Source: Pseudomonas sp. (GTDB lineage: Bacteria > Pseudomonadota > Gammaproteobacteria > Pseudomonadales > Pseudomonadaceae). From it: a stretch of DNA of 64,000 nucleotides. Positions 8,641 through 15,929 of the stretch are shown here, in pieces. How positions within the stretch are numbered: position 1 is the stretch's first letter; the number at the start of each line of letters is the position of its first letter. Below the pieces are notes generated by a model. That model saw only the letters and a program-made list of their open reading frames with translations. It was not told the DNA's origin and did not search any database. The stretch covers positions 186,001 to 250,000 of the forward strand of contig NZ_PEKX01000008.1 of NCBI RefSeq assembly GCF_002796985.1. Reading direction: 5' to 3'. The position numbers were made by a program, and so were the translations under genes.

Positions 8641-10091
8641 CGCGACGGCAACACCTGATCGACCCGTTGCACGAGGTAGTCGTAGAACGGGTTGGAGGTC
8701 ACCCGCTGGAACAGGTCCAGCCCGACGATCAGCACGCCGCGCTCGCCGCGTGGCGTGAGGGTGCCCAGGCGGATGCCGAAGTTTTCGCTAGTGTCCGGGT
8801 ACTGGCCGTAGAGCGCGTCGTTGGGCGGGAAGGGCAGCGCCACATGGGACAGCGAAAACAGGTCCGCCGGGTAGTTCATCGCCAGCGGCTGGCTTACCTG
8901 CTGCTGGCTGTGGGCCGGCGTGTGCAGGGCCGCTGTCTGACTGTTCTCGGGGCTGTTGGAGATCACTGTCAGGTCGTAATTGCGCTCGCGTTCCGGTAGC
9001 AGCCGGTCGCCGAGCGTGGCCATTTCCGGGCGTAGCAGCGGGCCATAATTCAGCGAACGGTTGAGGTCGAACAACACCAGTTCGCTGCCGTTGTCCGGCA
9101 GGCGCTCATACAGGTTGCTGATGACCGCCGGAGTGCTCACGGTACTGTCGGCCAGCGACTGGAAAGTGAGGATCGGCGGCAGGCCCGCAAGCTTGCCGCT
9201 GCGATTGGCACTCTCGATGCTGCGCTGCACGGCCTCGGTCAACTCCACCGTCTGCCGCGCCGCCGCAATCGGGAAGGAGTTGTACTTGAACGGGTTGAAC
9301 TCCGGCAGCACGTTCATCCACGCTGCCTTGGCGAAGGCCGGCAGCAGCGCCGGCAAACCGGCCAGCCCGGCAAATTGCGCGTAGCGGGTAACGCCAATCA
9401 TCGGCGAGATCAGCACCAGTTGCTTGGGCATCACCAGGCTCGGGTCGTCCAGCGCATCCAGGCTGTATTTCATCGCCAGCGCGCCGCCATTGGAGAAGCC
9501 CACCATCAGCAACGGCGCGCCCTTGGGCAGTTGCGTAGTGGCCTCGCGCACCGCCAGCCGGGTGGCCGCCATCCAGTCTTCCCAGTCCGCATCCGTGAGC
9601 CCGGCGGGCACCGTGCCATGGCCCGGCATGCGGATCGCAATCACCACGAAACCCTGCTGCCGCAAGTGCTCGCCCAGGTGGCGCAGGCTGTAGGGCGAAT
9701 CGGTCAGCCCATGCAGCAGCACCGCCGCGCCGCGTACTTCACCGTTGGGGCGCATCTCGTAGGAGCGGTTCCAGTCAGTGGCGAAGTGGCCGGGGTAGAC
9801 CTGGCTCTGGTCGAAGTAGCGGTTGTAGGCGACGCGCTCGAAGGGTTGCAGGCTGGCCGCCATTTCCTTGCGCATGGCTTGCATCAGCTTGTCTTCGGCG
9901 GCCAGGTAACCGGCCCAGTCCATGCGGTCGATCTGCTCGCTGTGCAGATCCTCCGGCACCCAGGTGTGCCAGGGCTCCAGCGGCGGGATGCTGCGCAGCG
10001 CGGCGACCCGAAGCCCCAGTGCCAGCACGGCAATGGCGAGGATAACGATGACCAGCCAGAGCAGCGCTTTGGTAAGTTTTGCATTCAGCAT
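8637..10091 (-). CDS. Membrane-anchored alpha/beta hydrolase (serine hydrolase)
   Basis: A 484-aa protein with an N-terminal hydrophobic anchor (residues 8-30), then a hydrolase domain. The oxyanion-type VLLHGLTDSPYS motif is near residue 125 and the nucleophile elbow GFSNGG near 198, with a later LADSTVS acidic candidate and a C-terminal histidine region. The fold resembles monoacylglycerol lipase/lysophospholipase-type enzymes. Substrate is unknown. It points toward selB and is not part of the Sec operon. Confidence 0.85.
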   Translation of the reverse strand: MLNAKLTKALLWLVIVILAIAVLALGLRVAALRSIPPLEPWHTWVPEDLHSEQIDRMDWAGYLAAEDKLMQAMRKEMAASLQPFERVAYNRYFDQSQVYPGHFATDWNRSYEMRPNGEVRGAAVLLHGLTDSPYSLRHLGEHLRQQGFVVIAIRMPGHGTVPAGLTDADWEDWMAATRLAVREATTQLPKGAPLLMVGFSNGGALAMKYSLDALDDPSLVMPKQLVLISPMIGVTRYAQFAGLAGLPALLPAFAKAAWMNVLPEFNPFKYNSFPIAAARQTVELTEAVQRSIESANRSGKLAGLPPILTFQSLADSTVSTPAVISNLYERLPDNGSELVLFDLNRSLNYGPLLRPEMATLGDRLLPERERNYDLTVISNSPENSQTAALHTPAHSQQQVSQPLAMNYPADLFSLSHVALPFPPNDALYGQYPDTSENFGIRLGTLTPRGERGVLIVGLDLFQRVTSNPFYDYLVQRVDQVLPSR

Positions 10092-10161
10092 GGAATTCCC
10101 TTGTCAGCTTGCTAGACAAGCATAGAGCCGTTGATAGCACTGCGGCATGCAGCGCTGTCGC

Positions 10162-10488
10162 TCAGAAAAGATCGGCGAACCAGCGGTAGAACGGCGTACA
10201 GGCGAACGCCGTTGTTGTGAGGGCGCTGTAGAACATCTGCGTGCGGTCATCGCTGTAGGTATCCAGGCGCGCACGCACGTAGAAGACCGGAATGATCACG
10301 GCGGCGGCGAGAAAGCGCCCGGACTCTGCGATGGCGTCGGTGGGCAGGGAGTGGAGCAGGCCTGTCAGACCCCAGAGCGTGTAGAACAGTACGACAGCCA
10401 GGGCGAACAGCCCATCCGCAGTGCTGAGCACGAAAGTCAGCACTAAGCCCATCGGGCTTCGGGCATCAAGATAGAGTCGGTTCTTCAT
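10162..10488 (-). CDS. Hypothetical small membrane protein
   Basis: A 108-aa protein with about three hydrophobic segments (residues 14-32, 33-52 and 62-75) and a charged loop RARLDTYSDDRTQ. An AAGGA site precedes the ATG. No family is recognised. It reads away from selC. Confidence 0.6.
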   Translation of the reverse strand: MKNRLYLDARSPMGLVLTFVLSTADGLFALAVVLFYTLWGLTGLLHSLPTDAIAESGRFLAAAVIIPVFYVRARLDTYSDDRTQMFYSALTTTAFACTPFYRWFADLF

Positions 10489-10663
10489 GCAGCTTTCATC
10501 CTTGAAGGGCGCCCAGCATAAAGCGAAGTTCCCGCGGGCTTCTGCTAGCGGCGTCGCCTCGCGGCCACTGCGGCATCACTGCGCTGGCATCCATCAGGGG
10601 AAAGATGGCAACATCCCGGCTCCCGCTTTCGCCGCTGCGTTCGTGCAGCCGGCTTCTGATCAG

Positions 10664-10759
10664 GGAAGGCAATCACGCCCGGTGGCGTGGCCGGGCTTCA
10701 AACCCGGTGGGGGACGGCAGCCGTTCCTGGGTGAGTTCGACTCTCACTGCCTTCCGCCA
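10664..10759 (+). tRNA. selC: tRNA-Sec (anticodon TCA)
   Basis: 96 bases with the unusual architecture of bacterial tRNA-Sec: an 8-bp acceptor stem GGAAGGCA/TGCCTTCC, a long extra arm (GGGGGACGGCAGCCGTTCCT region), the TTCGACTC T-loop, and encoded G-CCA at the 3' end. The anticodon loop CTTCAAA places TCA at 10698-10700, reading UGA. It lies 2.2 kb beyond selB, so all decoding parts except selD are close together. The sequence just 3' of the gene holds phage-like and toxin-antitoxin remnants. Confidence 0.97.
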
Positions 10760-10810
10760 ATTCTCCTGGCCCCTCGAAACGCTCAGTGTCGAAAAAGTGT
10801 CGAAGAACTT

Positions 10811-10996
10811 TCATCTACGGGCCTTCCGTGCGCGAGTGCGGAGCGACTGGAAGTGTTCTCTGTCGGCGGGTGCGGCTGGCATCGATTCGGAGCCAGCGAT
10901 CAGCAGTCCCTGCAAACGTTGACGGTCCTCTTTCCTTGGCGCGTCTGGCTGCGAAGCATTCATCAGGCTCATCTGGCCAATCTCCTTACGGATCAA
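10811..10996 (-). pseudogene. Remnant resembling the C-terminal half of a ParD-type antitoxin
   Basis: The 61-codon frame contains RKEDRQRLQGLLIAGSES and then HFQSLRTRARKARR, the pattern of the C-terminal toxin-binding tail of ParD antitoxins (charged helix, LLxxGxxS turn, final F/YxxLRxR). The N-terminal ribbon-helix-helix half is absent, and no ParE toxin follows. Only about 80 bases separate it from the tRNA-Sec 3' end. The family call rests on recalled motif shape and is moderate at best. Confidence 0.4.
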
Positions 10997-11041
10997 TGAT
11001 CGCTGCTCACTCTGGGCAAGGGTGTCAGGCGTTGAGTCCCT

Positions 11042-11338
11042 TCAGCACATCATGATCCCGTCCTGAGGGATCAGGTCTTTGCAGGCTTCCACCTCTCCCG
11101 GTTCGAGTACCTTCAGCGACTGGATGTTGTGCCAGAACATCTCTTGTGGATAAGGACGGCGGAGCGTTTGGTCCATCACCAGGAAGTAGGGGCGGCTGAT
11201 GATCTGATCCAGCGGTGGCACTACGCCGACGATCTGGATGCAGTGCAGCTCCGGAGTGGGGTCGGCGTCGCAGGTGGTGGATACCAATGCGTAATGGCCG
11301 AGCAGAGATGTGGGATTTGCCGAGCCGTATTGGTACAT
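11042..11338 (-). CDS. Hypothetical protein, phage/island-associated
   Basis: A 98-aa soluble protein with a good ribosome site (AGGAGAATCCAC before ATG). It has a central CIQIVGVVPPLDQIISRPYF stretch and ends in cysteine. It lies downstream of the excisionase-like gene on the same strand, 54 bases apart, so both probably share one transcript. Its base composition is lower in GC than its neighbours. No function is recognised. Its context suggests an element-encoded protein. Confidence 0.6.
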   Translation of the reverse strand: MYQYGSANPTSLLGHYALVSTTCDADPTPELHCIQIVGVVPPLDQIISRPYFLVMDQTLRRPYPQEMFWHNIQSLKVLEPGEVEACKDLIPQDGIMMC

Positions 11339-11392
11339 GTGGATTCTCCTGAGGGCGAGTCACTAGCTTTCAGTGTGTGAAATTGCCGAATT

Positions 11393-11608
11393 TCAACTGG
11401 TCCATTTCTGTGTCACTAGCCAGCGCCTCAAAAGAGCGCTGTTGATCATGCGTCGATCACCGATGCGCACAGTGGGGAGCTGCCCATTCACCGCCCACGC
11501 CAGGGCGAGCTGAAACTCGATACCGTTTCGTTCCGACCAGTGCTCGATGGTTTCCAGGTCCTGGCGATTGTTCGGAGGCGCGTTGGAGTGCGTGTGATCC
11601 GGTTCCAT
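11393..11608 (-). CDS. Excisionase/Cox-like small DNA-binding protein
   Basis: A 71-aa protein whose second half (WAVNGQLPTVRIGDRRMINS then ALLRRWL) has the winged-helix wing pattern of phage Cox/Xis and AlpA-type proteins: a helix, a LPTVRIG strand turn, and a basic RRM segment. It is transcribed away from the Arc-type repressor, with operator-like repeats in between. That is the usual layout of a temperate phage or integrative-element switch. No integrase gene is visible near it. Confidence 0.55.
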   Translation of the reverse strand: MEPDHTHSNAPPNNRQDLETIEHWSERNGIEFQLALAWAVNGQLPTVRIGDRRMINSALLRRWLVTQKWTS

Positions 11609-11630
11609 GATGCTCTCCGGAAGTTATTGT

Positions 11631-11700
11631 GGACCACCGTGATCTATTTGATTTTGATGGGATCACGGTGGTTCCATTGTTGTCAAGACCACCGTGGTCC
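11631..11700. promoter_or_regulatory. Three operator-like dyad half-sites between divergent genes
   Basis: GGACCACCGTGATC (11631-11644), GATCACGGTGGTTCC (11661-11675) and GACCACCGTGGTCC (11687-11700) share one core. The first two form a long inverted repeat around an AT-rich spacer containing TTGATTTTGATGG, and the third is itself a palindrome with a single central base. They fill the space between the Cox-like gene and the Arc-type gene, so they are the likely binding sites of the Arc-type protein. Confidence 0.65.
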
Positions 11701-11711
11701 ATCATCCGGCA

Positions 11712-12134
11712 ATGAGCAGAGATGACCCTCAATTCAAACTTCGTATGCCGATTGAGCTGCGCTTGCAGGTCGATCAGGCTGCGTCCGCTTCTGGGCGATC
11801 TTTAAACGCCGAACTGGTTGCCCGGTTGGAAGCAAGCTTCCTCACCGCAACGCCAGGCGACACGTTGGTTCCCGCCGCGAGGGCGCGAGAGCTGATGGCG
11901 CTCGCTCGTGAAGCGCTTCCAACGATCATCAGGAATCGCGCCATCAGCGCGATCAATCGAGCGGTATCGCTGGGACATAGCGTGGCCAGCGTTTCTCTGC
12001 ACGATCTCTCGCTAGCGGAAGGCTTGTCGGATGATGAGCGTTCAAAGCTGACCCTGCCGTTAACTCAGGAGCTTGAAGCTGAGGGATATGCAGTGGCGTG
12101 GGATGGGGCTTCGGCGATTCTGATTCGCTTCTGA
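11712..12134 (+). CDS. Arc-family ribbon-helix-helix DNA-binding protein (likely repressor)
   Basis: A 140-aa protein. It opens with MSRDDPQFKLRMPIELR, the typical Arc-type beta strand, followed by GRSLNAELVARLEASF for the two helices. The remaining 80 or so residues are not recognised and may be an effector or oligomerisation part. ATG at 11712 is chosen over 11694 because it gives the standard Arc-family N-terminus. Divergent from the Cox-like gene across three dyads, it is the best candidate for the element's repressor. Confidence 0.75.
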   Translation: MSRDDPQFKLRMPIELRLQVDQAASASGRSLNAELVARLEASFLTATPGDTLVPAARARELMALAREALPTIIRNRAISAINRAVSLGHSVASVSLHDLSLAEGLSDDERSKLTLPLTQELEAEGYAVAWDGASAILIRF

Positions 12135-12147
12135 GGTAGTTGTGGCA

Positions 12148-12390
12148 ATGGGGAAAGTCGAAGAGCGTCTCCGAATTCTTGTCCGTCATCTTGGTCCGTC
12201 GCATCTGGCCAAAATGACCACTATCAAAAATCGTCGCCGCTGGCAGACGGTCGCCACGGACCTGAAGACCAAGACGCGAGTGGAAGACCTCGAGCAAGTG
12301 ATCGCCGCCTTTCCGGAATACGAGCTTTGGCTGTGGAAGGGCGAAACGGACGCTGCGCGCGGGCAAGTAGCCCCGGAGGTAGATGGCTAG
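12148..12390 (+). CDS. Small phage-type DNA-binding-like protein
   Basis: An 80-aa protein just downstream of the Arc-type gene, read in the same direction. MGKVEERLRILVRHLG, KNRRRWQTV and a final FPEYELWLWKGE segment resemble small helix-turn-helix proteins often found in Pseudomonas prophages, whose C-terminal part reads LW(L/I)xxGExxxExGQxSPE. ATG at 12148 fits the GAGGTAG site (12133) better than GTG at 12142. It marks the right-hand edge of the low-GC element-like block. Confidence 0.5.
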   Translation: MGKVEERLRILVRHLGPSHLAKMTTIKNRRRWQTVATDLKTKTRVEDLEQVIAAFPEYELWLWKGETDAARGQVAPEVDG

Positions 12391-12452
12391 GGCCCCAGCC
12401 AATACGCTGCCCTGAGGTCGCGACAAGCACTCCCGCAAGGATGAAGCGAGCC

Positions 12453-12875
12453 ATGGTCAGACTGGACCAGTTCACCGAAGACCATCTGGAACTGAGCGAC
12501 CTGTGGCGCTGGCAGGACGGCATTCGCGAGGATGCGTTCCTGGTGCCGCTGGCAACGGCGGCGGAGGTGGCGCCCGGTGTTTCGTTGCTGCTGGTGCGGG
12601 CGCTATTCCGACTGCCGGCGGGCATTGCGCTACAGGGGCTGCTGGCCTACGACCCGATCGGGCAGGACGTGTACGCGGTGCAGGTGCTGATTGGCCGCGA
12701 CAGTTACTCCTTCAACAAGTACCTGCCGGAAGCTTCCTTCGAGGAGGTGTTGGCATTGGCCGATCGCTTGAAGGTCAGCACCGGCGGTGTGCTGCCGCTG
12801 CGCTATAGCGTGGTGCGGCAGGCGCTGGCCGTGCGTGACGGCCAGTTTACGCTGTGGCTGGGTGGAGGCCTGTAG
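12453..12875 (+). CDS. Hypothetical protein
   Basis: A 140-aa soluble protein of average Pseudomonas composition with no recognised domain. It is mildly hydrophobic in the middle (PGVSLLLVRALFRLPAGIAL). The start is uncertain: ATG at 12453 or 12441. The frame is open further upstream, to 12327, but that part overlaps the preceding gene. It seems to belong to the core genome beyond the phage-like block. Confidence 0.55.
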   Translation: MVRLDQFTEDHLELSDLWRWQDGIREDAFLVPLATAAEVAPGVSLLLVRALFRLPAGIALQGLLAYDPIGQDVYAVQVLIGRDSYSFNKYLPEASFEEVLALADRLKVSTGGVLPLRYSVVRQALAVRDGQFTLWLGGGL

Positions 12876-12887
12876 GGCGGCTTTCGC

Positions 12888-13211
12888 CTACATGGAGCAC
12901 CACTGATCCTCGCAGGGGATGCCATCCCCGTCGCCATCCATCTTCATGCCCGGACAGCTGCGCAGGAACGCCTTGGCTTCCGCGCAGGAGGTCATCTGCG
13001 AGCAGTGTTGGCGGCCATCGCAGCGCACGCTGAGCGTGGGTTCGGGCTTGGTTTCGAGCGTCGCGACGGGTTCGATGGCGGGCTCGCTGGGCGCAACGGG
13101 CGCGCTGACAGACGATGGCGCTGCGCGGAAGAAGCGCGACTGCCAGGTCGGGTTGTCCATGTACTGCCAGGCGAGCAGCGCGAGAGCGGCGAGGAAAATC
13201 CATTTCTTCAT
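12888..13211 (-). CDS. Excalibur calcium-binding domain protein
   Basis: A 107-aa protein with an N-terminal hydrophobic segment (residues 3-17, signal anchor), a proline-rich linker, and a C-terminal Excalibur domain. That domain shows the DxDxDGxxC signature DGDGDGIPCE plus paired cysteines (C64, C70, C76, C86 region, C100, C105). The domain is thought to bind calcium outside the cell. The role is unknown. Confidence 0.8.
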   Translation of the reverse strand: MKKWIFLAALALLAWQYMDNPTWQSRFFRAAPSSVSAPVAPSEPAIEPVATLETKPEPTLSVRCDGRQHCSQMTSCAEAKAFLRSCPGMKMDGDGDGIPCEDQWCSM

Positions 13212-13289
13212 GGTGGTGTCCGGGGGTGAGTGCTTTGCGGATTCTAGCGGGCCACCACATCGCTACGCCAATGTTGGTACTCGGCGTGT

Positions 13290-13508
13290 TCAGCCAATGG
13301 CGAGGCCTTTCCGGCGCCGCCACTCATCCACCACCGCGCCCATGTCCGTTGGCGCGCCGCTGCGTATCCAGGCCATGAAGGGGCGGTCGAAGTGGAACGC
13401 GTCGCCGCAGTGCTGGGTCATGAAGCGGCGGACGTTCTGGGTGTTGCGGTAGTGGGCGTCGAGCGGGGTCTGCCGGGTGATCGGGTCGCTGTGCCAGTCG
13501 AAGGCCAT
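13290..13508 (-). CDS. DUF6434 family protein
   Basis: A 72-aa protein spanning the whole DUF6434 pattern: FDWHSDPITR, NTQNVRRFM, FDRPFMAWI and a final DEWRRRKG. ATG at 13508 is preferred to 13517 because AGGA lies at the right distance only for the inner start. The family is often attached to or near SAP-like DNA-binding domains, but no activity is established. Confidence 0.75.
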   Translation of the reverse strand: MAFDWHSDPITRQTPLDAHYRNTQNVRRFMTQHCGDAFHFDRPFMAWIRSGAPTDMGAVVDEWRRRKGLAIG

Positions 13509-13591
13509 GGTGTCCATTCCTGTGCCTTGGGGGAGCGCCCGTTATAGCGCACTCGGCAGCCGCTGGCGCGGTCTGCCGAGGTGTTGCGGCG

Positions 13592-13795
13592 TCACTGGCC
13601 CCCCATCATCCGCTGTTGCTGCGCCGAGTAATCGTCGCTTTGCAGGCGCACGCGGGTGGGCTGGCGTTCGAGGTTGTCTTCGCCGAAGGATTCGCGCACG
13701 GGCGATTCGATGGCGCCGAAGCGGTTGTAGTGCGGGGCGTCGGCGCAGCCGACCAGGGTGAAGCAGGCGAAGGTAACCACGGCGAGCTTGAGCAT
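13592..13795 (-). CDS. Small lipoprotein, hypothetical
   Basis: A 67-aa precursor with a lipoprotein signal peptide ending LVGC (Cys17) and a short polar mature part. AGGAGGAAG precedes the ATG. No family is recognised. Confidence 0.7.
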   Translation of the reverse strand: MLKLAVVTFACFTLVGCADAPHYNRFGAIESPVRESFGEDNLERQPTRVRLQSDDYSAQQQRMMGGQ

Positions 13796-13850
13796 GGGAC
13801 TTCCTCCTGAGGGGGAGTTCCGAGCTTCGGCCGGGAGTATTAACGACGGA

Positions 13851-14483
13851 TTAACGCGGGCTGCCCGGGCCCTGGATTTCGCCTGCGTGGGGCGCGTCGC
13901 CTGTGCGGTCGCGCTGGTGCTCCGACGGGTTGAGTGCGCGGCCGAGTATCTGTGCGACGACTTCGTCCTTGCCTTCGGTGTAGGCGTCGCGGTCGGTGGG
14001 GAAGCGCTTCGCCAGTTCGTGCTTCACCTGGGCGTAGAGCCGAGCATCGTCGGGGTGGGTGCGTAGCCAGTCGCGGAACAGCAGGCGGCGCGAGGCGTCG
14101 CTCAGGTCCATGACGTGGACGTGGTGGGTGCGCCCGCTGCCCAGCGGCGGCATGCCTTTGACGAAGAACATCCGCGAGGTGTCAGGGTTCTCGGCCCAGT
14201 ACTGGTAGCCCAGTTTTTGCAGCGGTTCGATCAGACGGTGCGGGTCGCTGCCCAGTGGCGGCAGCAGGAGGATGTCGATGATCGGCTTGGCGTCCAGCCC
14301 CGGCACGGCGGTGCTGCCGATGTGCTCGATGCCCAGGCCGGGGAGGTCGGCGGCGCGGGCGATGGCGGCGGCTTCTTCGGCGAAGCGCTGGGGCCAGCGG
14401 GGATCGGCGGCAATGACTTCGATGCGGTCTTCTTCGGCGTTGCTCCAGCGCTGGCCGTCGAATTCGGGGGCTTGCGGGGGCAT
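13851..14483 (-). CDS. GrpB family protein (UPF0157, nucleotidyltransferase fold)
   Basis: A 210-aa protein with the GrpB core: EHIGSTAVPGLDAKPIIDIL near residues 53-72 (the GSxxV...D motif of the nucleotidyltransferase-like fold), followed by HHVHV and LLFRDWLRTHP. Members occur alone or fused to dephospho-CoA kinase. The function of the stand-alone form is not settled. Confidence 0.88.
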   Translation of the reverse strand: MPPQAPEFDGQRWSNAEEDRIEVIAADPRWPQRFAEEAAAIARAADLPGLGIEHIGSTAVPGLDAKPIIDILLLPPLGSDPHRLIEPLQKLGYQYWAENPDTSRMFFVKGMPPLGSGRTHHVHVMDLSDASRRLLFRDWLRTHPDDARLYAQVKHELAKRFPTDRDAYTEGKDEVVAQILGRALNPSEHQRDRTGDAPHAGEIQGPGSPR

Positions 14484-14601
14484 GTGAAAACTCCAGCGGT
14501 GCGGCGGTGGGGGCGAGGATTGGAGATTCTGCAGGGCGGGGAGTTCCGGAGAAATCCTGTAGGAGCAACTGTCTTCTTTCTGGCAAGTCTGTGCCGACGT
14601 T

Positions 14602-14786
14602 TCCCCTCACCCCAACCCTCTCCCGGAGGGAGAGGGAGCAGATTGTGCCGGCTGACGCTGTAGTTTCATTCTGCGCCGAACGGTCCCCTCTCCCTCTGGG
14701 AGAGGGTTAGGGTGAGGGCAGACCCAAGCGCAGAAGCTCAGGGTAGGGTCATGCCCGCGATCGCGCCCATGGGGCGCTCCTACAGG
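14602..14786. repeat. Composite intergenic repeats (two family D hairpins, one family E)
   Basis: The 312-base gap 14484-14795 holds no gene. It carries CCCTCTCCC-type hairpins at about 14602-14636 and 14683-14719, then CGCGATCGCGCCCATGGGGCG with GCTCCTACAG (14755-14786). A second family E copy is at 23044. The rest of the gap is featureless. Confidence 0.75.
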
Positions 14787-14795
14787 TCAGGTTGA

Positions 14796-15224
14796 TCAAT
14801 CCAGCACGTTCTGCAGCACTTCGTAGATGACGCCGGTGGCGATGGTCACCAGCAGCAGGTCGGTGCCGGCTTGCTGCCATTCGTAGCCGTCGTAGTGGGG
14901 CAGGCGGCCAACCAGGCGGCTGTCGAGCTTCTTGGCAATGCCGGGCGGCAGCGGTTTGCCACGGGCGAGGTTCTTCTGGATGCCCGGCGGCAGTGCGGCG
15001 CCCGGATTCCAGTAGTTGCGGTTGTCGTTGAGGATGACCTGCACGCCGCCGATGTCGATGCTCGGGCCGCCTTGCCAGTTGTTGCCGCCACCCTGGCCAT
15101 TGTTGCCCTGATGGCCCTGGTTGCCGTGCCCTTTGTTCTTGCCCGGATCAGCCAGCAGCAAGGGACTGCTGCCCAGCAGGGTGACGCCGATGATGGCCGC
15201 CAGCAGGGTATTGAGTCTGGACAT
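14796..15224 (-). CDS. CigR-like / RcnB-type periplasmic protein
   Basis: A 142-aa exported protein. It has a signal peptide (residues 1-25, ending LLLADP), a glycine/asparagine-rich stretch (GHGNQGHQGNNGQGGGNNW), then the LPPGIQKNLARGKPLPPGIA motif repeated as in CigR/RcnB-related proteins, and a C-terminal hydrophobic segment (TDLLLVTIATGVIYEVL). CigR is known as an anti-virulence inner-membrane protein in Salmonella. The role here is unproven. Confidence 0.75.
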   Translation of the reverse strand: MSRLNTLLAAIIGVTLLGSSPLLLADPGKNKGHGNQGHQGNNGQGGGNNWQGGPSIDIGGVQVILNDNRNYWNPGAALPPGIQKNLARGKPLPPGIAKKLDSRLVGRLPHYDGYEWQQAGTDLLLVTIATGVIYEVLQNVLD

Positions 15225-15402
15225 ATCCGTGTTGCCTCCATGTTGAGAATCCTGTGTCGCTCAGCGTAGCCGCTATGGTGCTGGTGCGGCAGCGATGGAG
15301 TTGGTACCGGCGTGCTGGCATTTCGTCGGCGGGCCGCGAACCACGCAGGCTGCAGTGAGTCATAGAGGTATCTCAACCCCCGCCTCTGGAGGCGATAACA
15401 AG

Positions 15403-15897
15403 ATGAAAAAGTCCCTGGTTGTTGCAGTAGCCTGTGCCTTCGCACTCGGCACGACAGCCTTGCTGCCCGCCGACCTCTCGCCGATCGGTTCGGTCTATGC
15501 CAAAGGCAACGGCGGCGGTGGTGGTGGTAACGGCGGTGGCAATGGCGGCGGTAACGGTGGTGGCCATGGCGGTGGCAATTCCGGCGGAAACGGCGGCGGC
15601 CACGGTGGTGGCAAGGGTGGCCCCGGTGGCAACCATGGCAGCAACAGCAATGGCGCGAATGATGGCGGCGAGCACGCTGGCAAGGCCACTCGCGACCATG
15701 GCCTGAGCGGCAACCACTACGGCAGCGACAAGAACGACAGCAAAGGCCACGGCCAGACGACGTCTTCCGTGGCGCACTCCAAGGACACCCGTGGCCTGTC
15801 GAAGGCGACGGCGATCTCGTCTACGACGCCGGGCACCCACAACACCAAGGGCCTGGACAACGCCGACGATAACTCCAGCAAGCACGACGACGATTGA
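15403..15897 (+). CDS. Secreted glycine/asparagine-rich low-complexity protein
   Basis: A 164-aa precursor with a signal peptide ending near SVYAKG (residues 1-32). Then come about ten GGN/GGGH units (residues 33-75) and a histidine-, serine- and lysine-rich tail ending in DDNSSKHDDD. ATG at 15403 has GGAGG 11 bases upstream. The low-complexity design suggests a surface or extracellular structural or metal-binding protein, but no family is certain. It is divergent from the CigR-like gene, which also carries a Gly/Asn-rich tract. Confidence 0.65.
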   Translation: MKKSLVVAVACAFALGTTALLPADLSPIGSVYAKGNGGGGGGNGGGNGGGNGGGHGGGNSGGNGGGHGGGKGGPGGNHGSNSNGANDGGEHAGKATRDHGLSGNHYGSDKNDSKGHGQTTSSVAHSKDTRGLSKATAISSTTPGTHNTKGLDNADDNSSKHDDD

Positions 15898-15929
15898 TGC
15901 ACCTGGCGGCCAGGGACGGCCGCTGTCCT

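Noticed and set aside
10760..12400. Direct repeat of the tRNA-Sec 3' end marking an attachment site
   Set aside because: No second copy of the ACTGCCTTCCGCCA end could be found by eye to 13 kb, so element borders are not claimed.
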